Source: Mucilaginibacter sp. | GTDB taxonomy: Bacteria > Bacteroidota > Bacteroidia > Sphingobacteriales > Sphingobacteriaceae | Assembly (NCBI GenBank): GCA_030445275.1 | Contig: JAUCSE010000088.1 | Location: 1 to 64,000 of the forward strand | DNA: 64,000 nucleotides | Direction: 5' to 3' | Shown: piece after piece, positions 18,543 to 26,515 of the stretch | Position numbering within the stretch: the stretch's first letter is position 1 | How the letters are laid out: each line of letters begins with the position of its first letter | Notes under the pieces: generated by a model | Database searches by the model: none | Told to the model about the DNA's origin: nothing | The model's input: only the letters and a program-made list of their open reading frames with translations | Translations under genes and position numbers: made by a program

Positions 18543-19430
18543 TTAAATGGTATTTACATCTACACGGGTTGCAATATTGCTAAAATAAACATCCTCCAGG
18601 TTAGGCGTTGCCAATACAAAACCATTAGCCGGATCGGTTTCGGAAAGAATACGGATGTGTAATTTTCCTGTTTTTAATTGGGTGGAGATCACTGAAAAAT
18701 CATCCTGGTAAAAACTCAGTTCAGCTTTATCAATTGCTTTGCTAAAAACGCGGCCCTCCATCTCGTTCACTGCCATATCAGGTTCACCTGCGTATAACAC
18801 CTCACCCTGGCAAATGATGGCAAAGTTGGAACATAACGTGCTCACATCCTCCACAATATGGGTTGACAGGATCACGATGGTATTTTCACCCAGTTGACTC
18901 AGGAGATTATAAAAGCGGTTCCTTTCGGCTGGGTCTAATCCGGCGGTTGGTTCATCCACGATGATCAGCTTAGGGTTGCCTATGAGCGCTTGTGCTATTC
19001 CGAAACGCTGTTTCATCCCACCCGAATAGGTGCCCAGGTTTTTCTTTTTATCCTTACTAAGGTTTACATTATCCAGCAAGGCGGCAACCAATTCCTTCCG
19101 CTCAGCATAATTACCAACCCCCTTTAGCTGAGCAATATGATCAAGCATGCGTTCAGCAGATATTTTAGGATATACCCCAAATTCCTGAGGGAGGTAGCCC
19201 AGCAGCTGCCGTACCTCTGTTTTGTTCTTTAACACATCCAGGTCATCTAAAAAAATGCTACCGGCATCGGCCTCCTGTAAGGTGGCTATAGTACGCATCA
19301 GCGATGATTTGCCTGCCCCGTTTGGCCCCAGTAATCCAAACATACCGTTGTTCAGGATAAGCGATACATCCTTTAGCGCATGCACACCATTGGAGTATGT
19401 TTTTGAAAGAGCGTTGATCTGTAATTTCAT
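18543..19430 (-). CDS. ABC transporter ATP-binding protein (295 aa)
   Basis: Cytoplasmic ATPase with Walker A GPNGAGKSS, a Q loop (YLPQEFGVYP), signature YSGGMKQRF and Walker B LIIVDEPTAGLD, followed by the switch His (STHIVED). A C-terminal extension of about 80 residues (from about 215) carries no transport motif. It is the partner of the large permease-peptidase fusion immediately downstream. It is preceded by the GIN-like gene with a 23-bp gap in the same operon. Confidence 0.93.
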   Translation of the reverse strand: MKLQINALSKTYSNGVHALKDVSLILNNGMFGLLGPNGAGKSSLMRTIATLQEADAGSIFLDDLDVLKNKTEVRQLLGYLPQEFGVYPKISAERMLDHIAQLKGVGNYAERKELVAALLDNVNLSKDKKKNLGTYSGGMKQRFGIAQALIGNPKLIIVDEPTAGLDPAERNRFYNLLSQLGENTIVILSTHIVEDVSTLCSNFAIICQGEVLYAGEPDMAVNEMEGRVFSKAIDKAELSFYQDDFSVISTQLKTGKLHIRILSETDPANGFVLATPNLEDVYFSNIATRVDVNTI

Positions 19431-19453
19431 AATTGCTAAAGGAATTAAGTGAT

Positions 19454-20188
19454 TTATTTTTTTAGTGACTTGATAGCGGCACCATTCATGACAAACAGGG
19501 CGCTATCTGCCAAGCTGTAATTTAAACCCGGGATATTTGCCTGATATAAAATGAGTTTGCCTTTATTACGAACGTCGAAATTAGCCTGCTGAATAATATT
19601 ACTTTTTAACACGGTTAATTTTGATCCGCTAAGCTCATTAATACTTGTTAAAGCATTTAAATACACGAAGTTGTTATTTGCCAACACAACCTGACTTCCC
19701 CATTCCTGAATAACCGATAGGCTATCCTGTTTAAACCCTTCTATCAATACTTGATGGTATGCCCAACCTTCTCCTGCCAGCGTGTCAACTATGTTTAGTT
19801 TATTTAGGGTATACACAGCGTTTACATGCACTGATATTAGCTTAGGGCATGATATCACCATCATATAAGTATCCCCTGTATTAAACCGGACATATCCCCA
19901 GTTTAAATCAATCTGTAACGTATTGTTTACCTGTTTAAAAATTAAATTATCTTTTACTATGTTATTAATCATCACCTTAAATGGCCCCTGAACAAGTTTT
20001 ACATTAATCATGCTGGAAGGGTTTATGATTAGGCTGTTAAAGTTCTTATAAGGCAAGCTGCTGAAGTTTATATACGGTTTTTTATAGTTTCCGGTGAGAA
20101 ACTCCTTCTTCATGGCAATAGCATAACCTATAGCTGATACAATAATTACAAGGAAAGCAATTGCTACTATTTTATTACTCGTTTTCAT
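19454..20188 (-). CDS. Membrane-anchored GIN-like (DUF2807-type) protein (244 aa)
   Basis: An N-terminal helix (IVAIAFLVIIVSAIGYAIAM) anchors the protein. The rest is a repeated beta-strand pattern (FNSLIINPSSMINVKLVQGPF, DTYMMVISCPKLISVHVNAVY, LNALTSINELSGSKLTVLKSN) like the GIN/DUF2807 head domain, which forms a right-handed beta structure. The ATG at 20188 is chosen over the track start at 20254 because it begins the anchor and overlaps the end of the GntR gene by 14 bp, as expected of translational coupling. Its role in the ABC operon is unknown; envelope-stress operons often pair such proteins with regulators. Confidence 0.7.
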   Translation of the reverse strand: MKTSNKIVAIAFLVIIVSAIGYAIAMKKEFLTGNYKKPYINFSSLPYKNFNSLIINPSSMINVKLVQGPFKVMINNIVKDNLIFKQVNNTLQIDLNWGYVRFNTGDTYMMVISCPKLISVHVNAVYTLNKLNIVDTLAGEGWAYHQVLIEGFKQDSLSVIQEWGSQVVLANNNFVYLNALTSINELSGSKLTVLKSNIIQQANFDVRNKGKLILYQANIPGLNYSLADSALFVMNGAAIKSLKK

Positions 20189-20576
20189 TGGTAGTATCTG
20201 TTTTTGGTTTGCGGTTGTCTTTTTTGAACTGTTGGTATAGGTGCTGCAAATCATTCAGCTCAATATCCAGTAGGTGAATATTCCTGAAAAACTCGGGCAG
20301 CTCCTGCTGCATAAAACGTTCTTTACGGATAGCTTTTATTTTAACAGCACCATCCAGTGCCACAAAAAGGCCCATCCCTCGTTTGTTGATGATTACCTCC
20401 TGGTTTTGCAAAAGCTCGTAAGCCCGGTTAACTGTATTGGGATTTACCTCCAATTCAATGGCCAGGTCGCGTATCGAAGTTATTTTTTCTCCCGCCGGCC
20501 ATTTGCCTGTCAATATATTTTCGCTTACTGCCCCGGCAATCTGCAGGTATATGGGTTCGTTTTCTTTAAAATCCAT
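20175..20576 (-). CDS. GntR-family (YtrA-like) transcriptional regulator (133 aa)
   Basis: The N-terminal winged helix (PIYLQIAGAVSENILTGKWPAGEKITSIRDLAIELEVNPNTVNRAYELLQNQEVIINKRGMGLFV) is typical of GntR. The C-terminal part is a short helical tail of about 50 residues, as in the YtrA subfamily, which usually controls neighbouring ABC transporter genes. The ATG at 20576 is chosen; the track start at 20630 lies inside the upstream permease gene. It sits between two ABC transporter modules, so autoregulation of the whole operon is the simplest hypothesis. Confidence 0.9.
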   Translation of the reverse strand: MDFKENEPIYLQIAGAVSENILTGKWPAGEKITSIRDLAIELEVNPNTVNRAYELLQNQEVIINKRGMGLFVALDGAVKIKAIRKERFMQQELPEFFRNIHLLDIELNDLQHLYQQFKKDNRKPKTDTTNENE

Positions 20577-20587
20577 GTGCTGTATAA

Positions 20588-21379
20588 TTAAGCCTGCTTT
20601 TCTTTTAACCGGTAATAAGCCGCCGTCCAAAACAAAAGCGCCACAATTAAATACAAACCCAATGCATAAACTTCCTTATTGTCTTTCAGGTTGAGAATAA
20701 CGATATGTCTATTTTCCCAGAAAGCGACATTAGTTAACAGAAGCGCGGGTCTGGTGTCTTTATGCAGCATTAAATCCAGTAAAAATTTATTGCCATACAT
20801 TGAAATAGCCAGCACAATAAAAAACAAAAACGCCGTCTTTATAAAGTGAAGTTTTTCAAAAAATATGGCACCATAAAATGCTAAGGAATGCATAAATGCG
20901 TATAAGGCTAATACAAGAAATAACAAGGGAAACTGCAGCCCCCCCGGCCTTTGCATCAGGTCAAACATTTCAGGTTGCTGTTGTGAAAAATGCTTGATGT
21001 TTAATAAAAACAGCATTACCATGTAAAAACTTGCCGTAATCACTAAAAACACGATTATAAATGAATACAACCAGGCCACCAGATATTTTTCAAAATGGCT
21101 GGCCGGCAAGGACAGTTTGGCTATCACCTTTTTATTGTTCCCGTATTCGGCAAATATGGTGCTGGTGAATATAGTTCCGCCCAGCAAAAGCATCCAAACG
21201 TAAAGTAACATCTGAAACATGGGATCGAGCGAAGTATTGATAAGATAGATGAGAAAGCTGCCCCCCATTACCATGACACCCATCAACACCGCAGCGGACA
21301 TGAGGTAACTTTTATAATGCTCCTGACTGTGCTTTATAAACAACTTGCTAAACCTGTCAGTATTAAAGAAATTTGACAT
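20588..21379 (-). CDS. ABC-2-like integral membrane protein (263 aa)
   Basis: Six predicted membrane helices: about 27-46 (MSAAVLMGVMVMGGSFLIYL), 57-77, 104-128 (SFIIVFLVITASFYMVMLFLL), 148-170, 178-198 and 237-256. There is no enzymatic motif. It lies 4 bp downstream of the ABC ATPase gene at 21384 and is presumably its permease partner. Homology to a named family is not obvious by eye; assignment rests on topology and context. Confidence 0.75.
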   Translation of the reverse strand: MSNFFNTDRFSKLFIKHSQEHYKSYLMSAAVLMGVMVMGGSFLIYLINTSLDPMFQMLLYVWMLLLGGTIFTSTIFAEYGNNKKVIAKLSLPASHFEKYLVAWLYSFIIVFLVITASFYMVMLFLLNIKHFSQQQPEMFDLMQRPGGLQFPLLFLVLALYAFMHSLAFYGAIFFEKLHFIKTAFLFFIVLAISMYGNKFLLDLMLHKDTRPALLLTNVAFWENRHIVILNLKDNKEVYALGLYLIVALLFWTAAYYRLKEKQA

Positions 21380-21383
21380 ATAA

Positions 21384-22217
21384 CTAAGCTTTTAATAATT
21401 CAACTATATTTTTGTTCCCGCCGATGATTGCGTTAAACAGTAATTCGAGGTCAACCTTACTGAATTTGCCGGTTGTATTCTGTAGGATGACGTTACTTCC
21501 CCGCATATCCTTTTCCTCGTGCAACACTTTTAAGCCTTCTATATCGGTATAAAAACCAAACGTCAGTTTTTCAACTACTTCGTCCATCAGGCGATTAACT
21601 ACAATTTCCTTTTCGTGCAAAATCAGCAGGGTATCTATTAGGCTGTCCAGGTCTCGCACCTGGTGGGTAGAGATCACGATACAACGCTCTTCAGTTAATA
21701 CAGAAGCGATCAATTTACGAAATTGTACTTTCGACGGGATATCCAGCCCGTTTGTAGGCTCGTCCATAATCAACAGGCTCGTGTTGGTTGCCAGACCAAA
21801 GGCAATGATCGCTTTTTTTTGCTGTCCGAAAGATTGTTTATCCATCACCGCGTCTTCATCAACATCCAAAACTTTCAGGTATCTATAAAAATCAGATTTG
21901 CTGAATTTCGGGTAAAAGCCCGCTGTATTGGCAACAAACTGAGCCGGGGTAAGCGAAGGTACATAAAGATTTTCGGCCAGGAAATAGATCTCTTCCAACA
22001 CAGAAACTGGTCTGTCCGAAACGTTGGTGCCATTAAGCAAACAAAACCCTTCTTGCGGATATGCCAATCCAGCTATATTTTTTAACAACGTTGACTTACC
22101 GGCACCATTTTTCCCCAGCAAGCCATAAATATGCCCTTGCTCCAAAACCAGGTCCAGATCCTTAAACAATAAAGTTTGCCGGTTATAGCCAAAGCTTAAG
22201 TTCTTAATTTCGATCAT
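21384..22217 (-). CDS. ABC transporter ATP-binding protein, first gene of the six-gene operon (277 aa)
   Basis: Walker A is GKNGAGKST and Walker B is LLIMDEPTNGLD, with the switch His in STHQVRD. The signature motif is degenerate, QSFGQQKKAIIAF in place of LSGGQ, as is usual for YtrB-like ATPases. The C-terminal region (about 205-277) probably contacts the permease. It leads the operon ATPase, permease, GntR, GIN-like, ATPase, permease-M1, all spaced by less than 25 bp or overlapping. Confidence 0.92.
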   Translation of the reverse strand: MIEIKNLSFGYNRQTLLFKDLDLVLEQGHIYGLLGKNGAGKSTLLKNIAGLAYPQEGFCLLNGTNVSDRPVSVLEEIYFLAENLYVPSLTPAQFVANTAGFYPKFSKSDFYRYLKVLDVDEDAVMDKQSFGQQKKAIIAFGLATNTSLLIMDEPTNGLDIPSKVQFRKLIASVLTEERCIVISTHQVRDLDSLIDTLLILHEKEIVVNRLMDEVVEKLTFGFYTDIEGLKVLHEEKDMRGSNVILQNTTGKFSKVDLELLFNAIIGGNKNIVELLKA

Positions 22218-22229
22218 TATGAGTAACAG

Positions 22230-22251
22230 TGTGTTGGTTATCTAATACACA
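22230..22251. promoter_or_regulatory. Candidate operator TGTGT-n12-ACACA
   Basis: A dyad with 5-bp arms lies just upstream of the first ATPase start. GntR proteins bind short dyads, and a GntR gene is in this operon. The arms are short, so this is weak. The rest of 22252-22479 is an AT-rich divergent promoter region, with a second small dyad TTCAGT-aacc-ACTGAA at 22329-22344. Confidence 0.25.
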
Positions 22252-22479
22252 ACAATATAATTGATTGTTTTCGGAATTTCCAAACGATTTGCCTGATTAA
22301 TTTATGGTTATCCAGGTTAAATTACCCCTTCAGTAACCACTGAATAATTGACAATATTTCCCTTCCCGATCTCAAATGTTAAATTTTGATTATCAATAAG
22401 TTAACAATTTAATTGCAGCTATTTATTCAGTATTCCTCCCAAATTGACGAATTGATTTGCAAAAAAATCACTTGAACAT

Positions 22480-25206
22480 ATGAGGAATAAACTTTACCTA
22501 ATCGTCGTTTTTCTTTTTCTTTCTTCTGTTGCCGCGGCCCAAAATGCGGCTTTGAAGGGACAAATAACGGATGAAAACACCAAAGAACCCTTAAGCGGTG
22601 CATACGTGCATTTTGATGGTCAAAAAGGAGGATCAATAACCGATGCTTTCGGACATTACCAGATCAGCGGGATATTGCCCGGATCCTATAAAGTAAAAGT
22701 AAAATATATTGGTTACAAGGAATACGAGCAGCATATTGACCTTTCAGCAGAAAAAGCGGTCATTTTAAATATGACGCTTAGCGAAAAAACTGAAGCACTA
22801 AAAACGATAAGTGTATATGCAAAGGCTAACGCGGAGTCTGAAACGTCCTCCCGCCGTTCGGAGAAAAACGCGGGTAATGTTACCAATGTGATTTCGGCAC
22901 AGGCCATGCAAAGATCGCCGGATATCAGTGCGGCCAATGCGCTGCAACGGGTGTCTGCTGTAACATTGCAGCGCAACAGTGGCTCTGATGAAGCATATGC
23001 CATCATCAGGGGATTGGAGCCCCGCTATAACAATACCTTAATTAACGGTGTAAAGGTTACCAGTCCTGACCCTGTATCCAGGTTTGTATCCCTGAGTATA
23101 GTTCCATCCGATCTTTTAGAGAAAATTGAGGTCAGTAAAACCTTAACCCCGGATATGGAAGGTGATGCCATAGGTGGCACAGTGAACCTGGTGTTTAAAG
23201 ATGCCCCCGAGTACGAATATTTTACAGCAAATGGAGCAATTGGATATAGTACCTTATTCTTTAACCGGAAATTTGACAATTTTGATCATGGCGCTGTTCA
23301 GAAACAAAGCCCGGCCAATAGGTTCGGCCCATCTTATAAAGCCAATCCCGGAAATTTCTCCAGAGCTAATCTGGACTTTACGAAGAAAAATGCACCCTTA
23401 ACCTCGCTACTAGGTTTCACTTACGGCCGAAGATTCCTAAAGAATAAATTAGGCTTTATTGTTGCGGATAGTTACCAAAACCAGTATTACGGCACCAATT
23501 CACAATTTAATATTGCTCAATTGGATACACGTCCTGAAAAAAATTTCCAACCGGTAATATCTGATGTAGCGAACCGCACGTATTCTACCCAGCAACTGAA
23601 CAATGGTCTATCAGCTCACCTGGATTACCAGTTTAATGACAAAAATAAGATAAGCCTGGATAATGTTTTCCTGTATACCCATATCGCTCAAACCCGGCTA
23701 AGCATTGATACTTCCATTTTAGGTGGTAATGGAGGCCGGTTAGGGCCGGGTACCGGAACCGTGTTTAATGATAACCGGTCAAATATTCAAAATCAGTATG
23801 TAGAGAACTTGAAATTGACCGGTAAACATGTACTTTCAAAACATTTTCTTTTTGACTGGGCAGGTGTTTATTCCAACGCCACGCAAAACGCACCTGACCG
23901 GGCAGACATATCCATCAATCACCTGATCAATCCTGATTTGACCAGTACCCCGGATTATTTTGATAATATTTCCAGGATATGGCAAAAAAGCGGCAATAAG
24001 GATCTAAGTGTCATGGCCAATCTGAGTTATAAAACAGCATTGGGAGAAAAAAATTCCGTTGAACTGAAGGCCGGAGGTTTGTACAGGCACAGTACCAGGT
24101 ATAATACCCAAAACGAATATACCTTAAGGCCTACCCCCACAGCAAATGGTGTAAAAAGCCCCTTTACAGATATTTATGCTGCTGACTGGATAGTTTATAA
24201 TGTTACTGGGACTACCACAAGTGATAAGGCTAATTATACCGCTTATGAAAATATCACTGCCGGCTACGGAGAATTTAAGTTAACACTGGAACAGTTAGAT
24301 ATAACCGGCGGTGTACGTATTGAAGGAACCAAGCAGGGATATGATACACATCCGGTGGTTTTGGATATCAGGAGTAATGCAAAAAAAACGTATACCGATG
24401 TTTTGCCCAGCTTAAATCTGAAGTATAAACTAAGCGACAAAGCAAACCTGAGGGCATCTTATTTTAAATCTATCGCTCGTCCTGCATTATATGAGCTGGT
24501 GCCTACTCCTACCCTTGGCGAAAGTACTGATGTTACCGGTAACCCATATGTTCAACATACAGAGGCTGACAATTATGATTTGCGATATGAGTTATATCCG
24601 GGTAAGGAAGAACAGTTTTTTGTGGGTGGTTTTTATAAAAATATTAAAAACCCTATAGAGTTTGCCCTAAATGCACTTTCCGGCGGTCAGCTTAACACCT
24701 CACCACAAAACTTCGGAACAGCTAAGGTTGCCGGGGCCGAGATTGTATACAGCAGATATTTTGGCGATGTTGGGTTATCCGGTAATTATACCTACACCTA
24801 TTCCAATATCAATACAACAAAGATCTATACCTCTACCGATGCGGCTGGTGTTACCACTTCGGTACCCAGGTTACAAAGCAGGCCGTTACAGGGCCAGACC
24901 GGAGATGTGGTTAATCTTTCCTTACTATATAAAAATGATAAGCAAAAAGCCTTTGTGCAGTTAGCCTATACCTACACCAGTAAAACTCTCGACCTGGTTT
25001 ATGGCAATTACGGTTATGATTATTATCAGCAACCACAGTCTTTTCTAGCCCTATCCGGAGAAAAGCAGGTGAGCAAACATTTTGTACTCACCGCAAAGGT
25101 CAATAACCTCTTAAATACACCAACTACCATTAAAATCAGCAACCTGATACAATCCAGGGATGTATCCAATGTAAGCTTTAATGTAGGTTTCCGTTACGCA
25201 CGCTAA
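22480..25206 (+). CDS. TonB-dependent receptor (908 aa)
   Basis: A signal peptide (MRNKLYLIVVFLFLSSVAAAQ) precedes a carboxypeptidase-like domain (LKGQITDENTKEPLSGAYVHFDG, about 22-105), a plug domain (NVISAQAMQRSPDISAANALQRVSAVTLQ through TPDMEGDAIGGTVNLVFKDAP, about 130-250) and a 22-strand barrel ending SFNVGFRYAR. The RGLEPRYNNTLINGVKV segment is typical of a subgroup often associated with phosphate or iron uptake. It is followed 13 bp later by a beta-helix lipoprotein and then a secreted phosphoesterase, so an organophosphate or phosphate-containing substrate is likely. The start at 22480 gives an ideal signal peptide. Confidence 0.93.
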   Translation: MRNKLYLIVVFLFLSSVAAAQNAALKGQITDENTKEPLSGAYVHFDGQKGGSITDAFGHYQISGILPGSYKVKVKYIGYKEYEQHIDLSAEKAVILNMTLSEKTEALKTISVYAKANAESETSSRRSEKNAGNVTNVISAQAMQRSPDISAANALQRVSAVTLQRNSGSDEAYAIIRGLEPRYNNTLINGVKVTSPDPVSRFVSLSIVPSDLLEKIEVSKTLTPDMEGDAIGGTVNLVFKDAPEYEYFTANGAIGYSTLFFNRKFDNFDHGAVQKQSPANRFGPSYKANPGNFSRANLDFTKKNAPLTSLLGFTYGRRFLKNKLGFIVADSYQNQYYGTNSQFNIAQLDTRPEKNFQPVISDVANRTYSTQQLNNGLSAHLDYQFNDKNKISLDNVFLYTHIAQTRLSIDTSILGGNGGRLGPGTGTVFNDNRSNIQNQYVENLKLTGKHVLSKHFLFDWAGVYSNATQNAPDRADISINHLINPDLTSTPDYFDNISRIWQKSGNKDLSVMANLSYKTALGEKNSVELKAGGLYRHSTRYNTQNEYTLRPTPTANGVKSPFTDIYAADWIVYNVTGTTTSDKANYTAYENITAGYGEFKLTLEQLDITGGVRIEGTKQGYDTHPVVLDIRSNAKKTYTDVLPSLNLKYKLSDKANLRASYFKSIARPALYELVPTPTLGESTDVTGNPYVQHTEADNYDLRYELYPGKEEQFFVGGFYKNIKNPIEFALNALSGGQLNTSPQNFGTAKVAGAEIVYSRYFGDVGLSGNYTYTYSNINTTKIYTSTDAAGVTTSVPRLQSRPLQGQTGDVVNLSLLYKNDKQKAFVQLAYTYTSKTLDLVYGNYGYDYYQQPQSFLALSGEKQVSKHFVLTAKVNNLLNTPTTIKISNLIQSRDVSNVSFNVGFRYAR

Positions 25207-25219
25207 GCATAAAATCAAA

Positions 25220-26425
25220 ATGAAAAAAAGATACTATCATCTGTTAATAGTTGGCTGCTTGCTAACGATTATCCTTACTTCCTGTAAAAAACTGGAAGTA
25301 ACAACATTTACCAAGATCAAGATCCCTGCCTCCAGTCCAATTACCCCAGGCAATATCAGTGGTTTTGTTAAGGGAACCTTATTAACCGGTGAAACCTATA
25401 CGGTAACGGGCGACGTAACTGTTAAAAAAGGTGATACACTGGCCTCACAGCCCGGCGCTATCGTCATTGTTAAAAATAATGCACAGTTCACGATTCAGGG
25501 CGTATTGCAATTGCTGGGTAGCAAGGATCAGCCTATATTTTTCAATTCTGATTTAAACAAACCCGGCACCTGGGGTGGCTTTCAGGCGGATAGCGCGCAA
25601 GCCATCACCATTAAATGGGCGCATATCGATAATACAGGTGGGCCTGATGCTTCAGGAAGTGCCAGACGAACACTGGTTGTTAACAATCCTATTCCTGTTG
25701 ATATTGAAGATTCCTGGTTTACCAATGGGCAGGATGATCTGATGGGGCTTTTTCATGCCACGGTAACCATACTCAGAAATACCATCAGTTCCTCCGGAAG
25801 TACAGACGGCGAGGGCATCAACTTAAAATCGGGCGCTAAAGGTGTTGTAGCGTATAATGTGGTATTCAGCCAGGCAGGTAGCGGCATCAAGCTGGAAACC
25901 AGCCCCAGTATTCCTTTCCCGCAAACAGAGGTAGATGTTTATAATAACACCCTAGTATCCAATGGATGGCGTAGAGGTTCTGCAGAACCGGGGCGTGCCG
26001 TTTCTGTCGGTGTTAATGCTATCGGGCACATTTATAATAACATCATCGTTAATTGCTATCATGGTATTGAACTGTTCAGTGATGGCGACCTGGTGCATAC
26101 CACTTATGGAAATAACCTGTTTTATGCTACAGTTGATACCTATGCCGATCTGGTTGACCCATTACAAAAGATCAATATCAGGGACAATTTTTACCCTGCT
26201 TCCGGCTTGGGCAAACCGCAACCTACCGACCTGATCTCCAAAAAAACAGGCGACTTCAATCCTTTATTTGTAAAATTTGATGGCACCGTAGCTGCACCAA
26301 ATGGTTATCCGAATACTAATGATTTCCGGTTACAAAGCACCTCTCCCGCCTTTAGTGCCGGTAATACCAAATATAACCTTGATCTGGGAGCTTACACAAG
26401 TGATGGCAAAGGCAATCAACACTAA
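25220..26425 (+). CDS. Surface lipoprotein with right-handed parallel beta-helix (401 aa)
   Basis: The N-terminus (MKKRYYHLLIVGCLLTIILTSCKK) is a lipoprotein signal with Cys at about residue 22. From about residue 75 the sequence shows repeated beta-helix turns (IVIVKNNAQFTIQGVLQLLGS, INLKSGAKGVVAYNVVFSQAGSGIKLE, HIYNNIIVNCYHGIELFSDGDLVH), as in the parallel beta-helix or polysaccharide-lyase-like fold, without recognisable catalytic residues. It starts 13 bp after the TonB receptor and is probably its surface-exposed partner. The ligand is unknown. Confidence 0.8.
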   Translation: MKKRYYHLLIVGCLLTIILTSCKKLEVTTFTKIKIPASSPITPGNISGFVKGTLLTGETYTVTGDVTVKKGDTLASQPGAIVIVKNNAQFTIQGVLQLLGSKDQPIFFNSDLNKPGTWGGFQADSAQAITIKWAHIDNTGGPDASGSARRTLVVNNPIPVDIEDSWFTNGQDDLMGLFHATVTILRNTISSSGSTDGEGINLKSGAKGVVAYNVVFSQAGSGIKLETSPSIPFPQTEVDVYNNTLVSNGWRRGSAEPGRAVSVGVNAIGHIYNNIIVNCYHGIELFSDGDLVHTTYGNNLFYATVDTYADLVDPLQKINIRDNFYPASGLGKPQPTDLISKKTGDFNPLFVKFDGTVAAPNGYPNTNDFRLQSTSPAFSAGNTKYNLDLGAYTSDGKGNQH

Positions 26426-26515
26426 GTAACAAAGGTGATTTATTTGCGATTCATTAGCCTTTAATCGGGGCTATTACCATAATTTTACTTCACAGCAAAG
26501 TCAGTACAGCAATCC

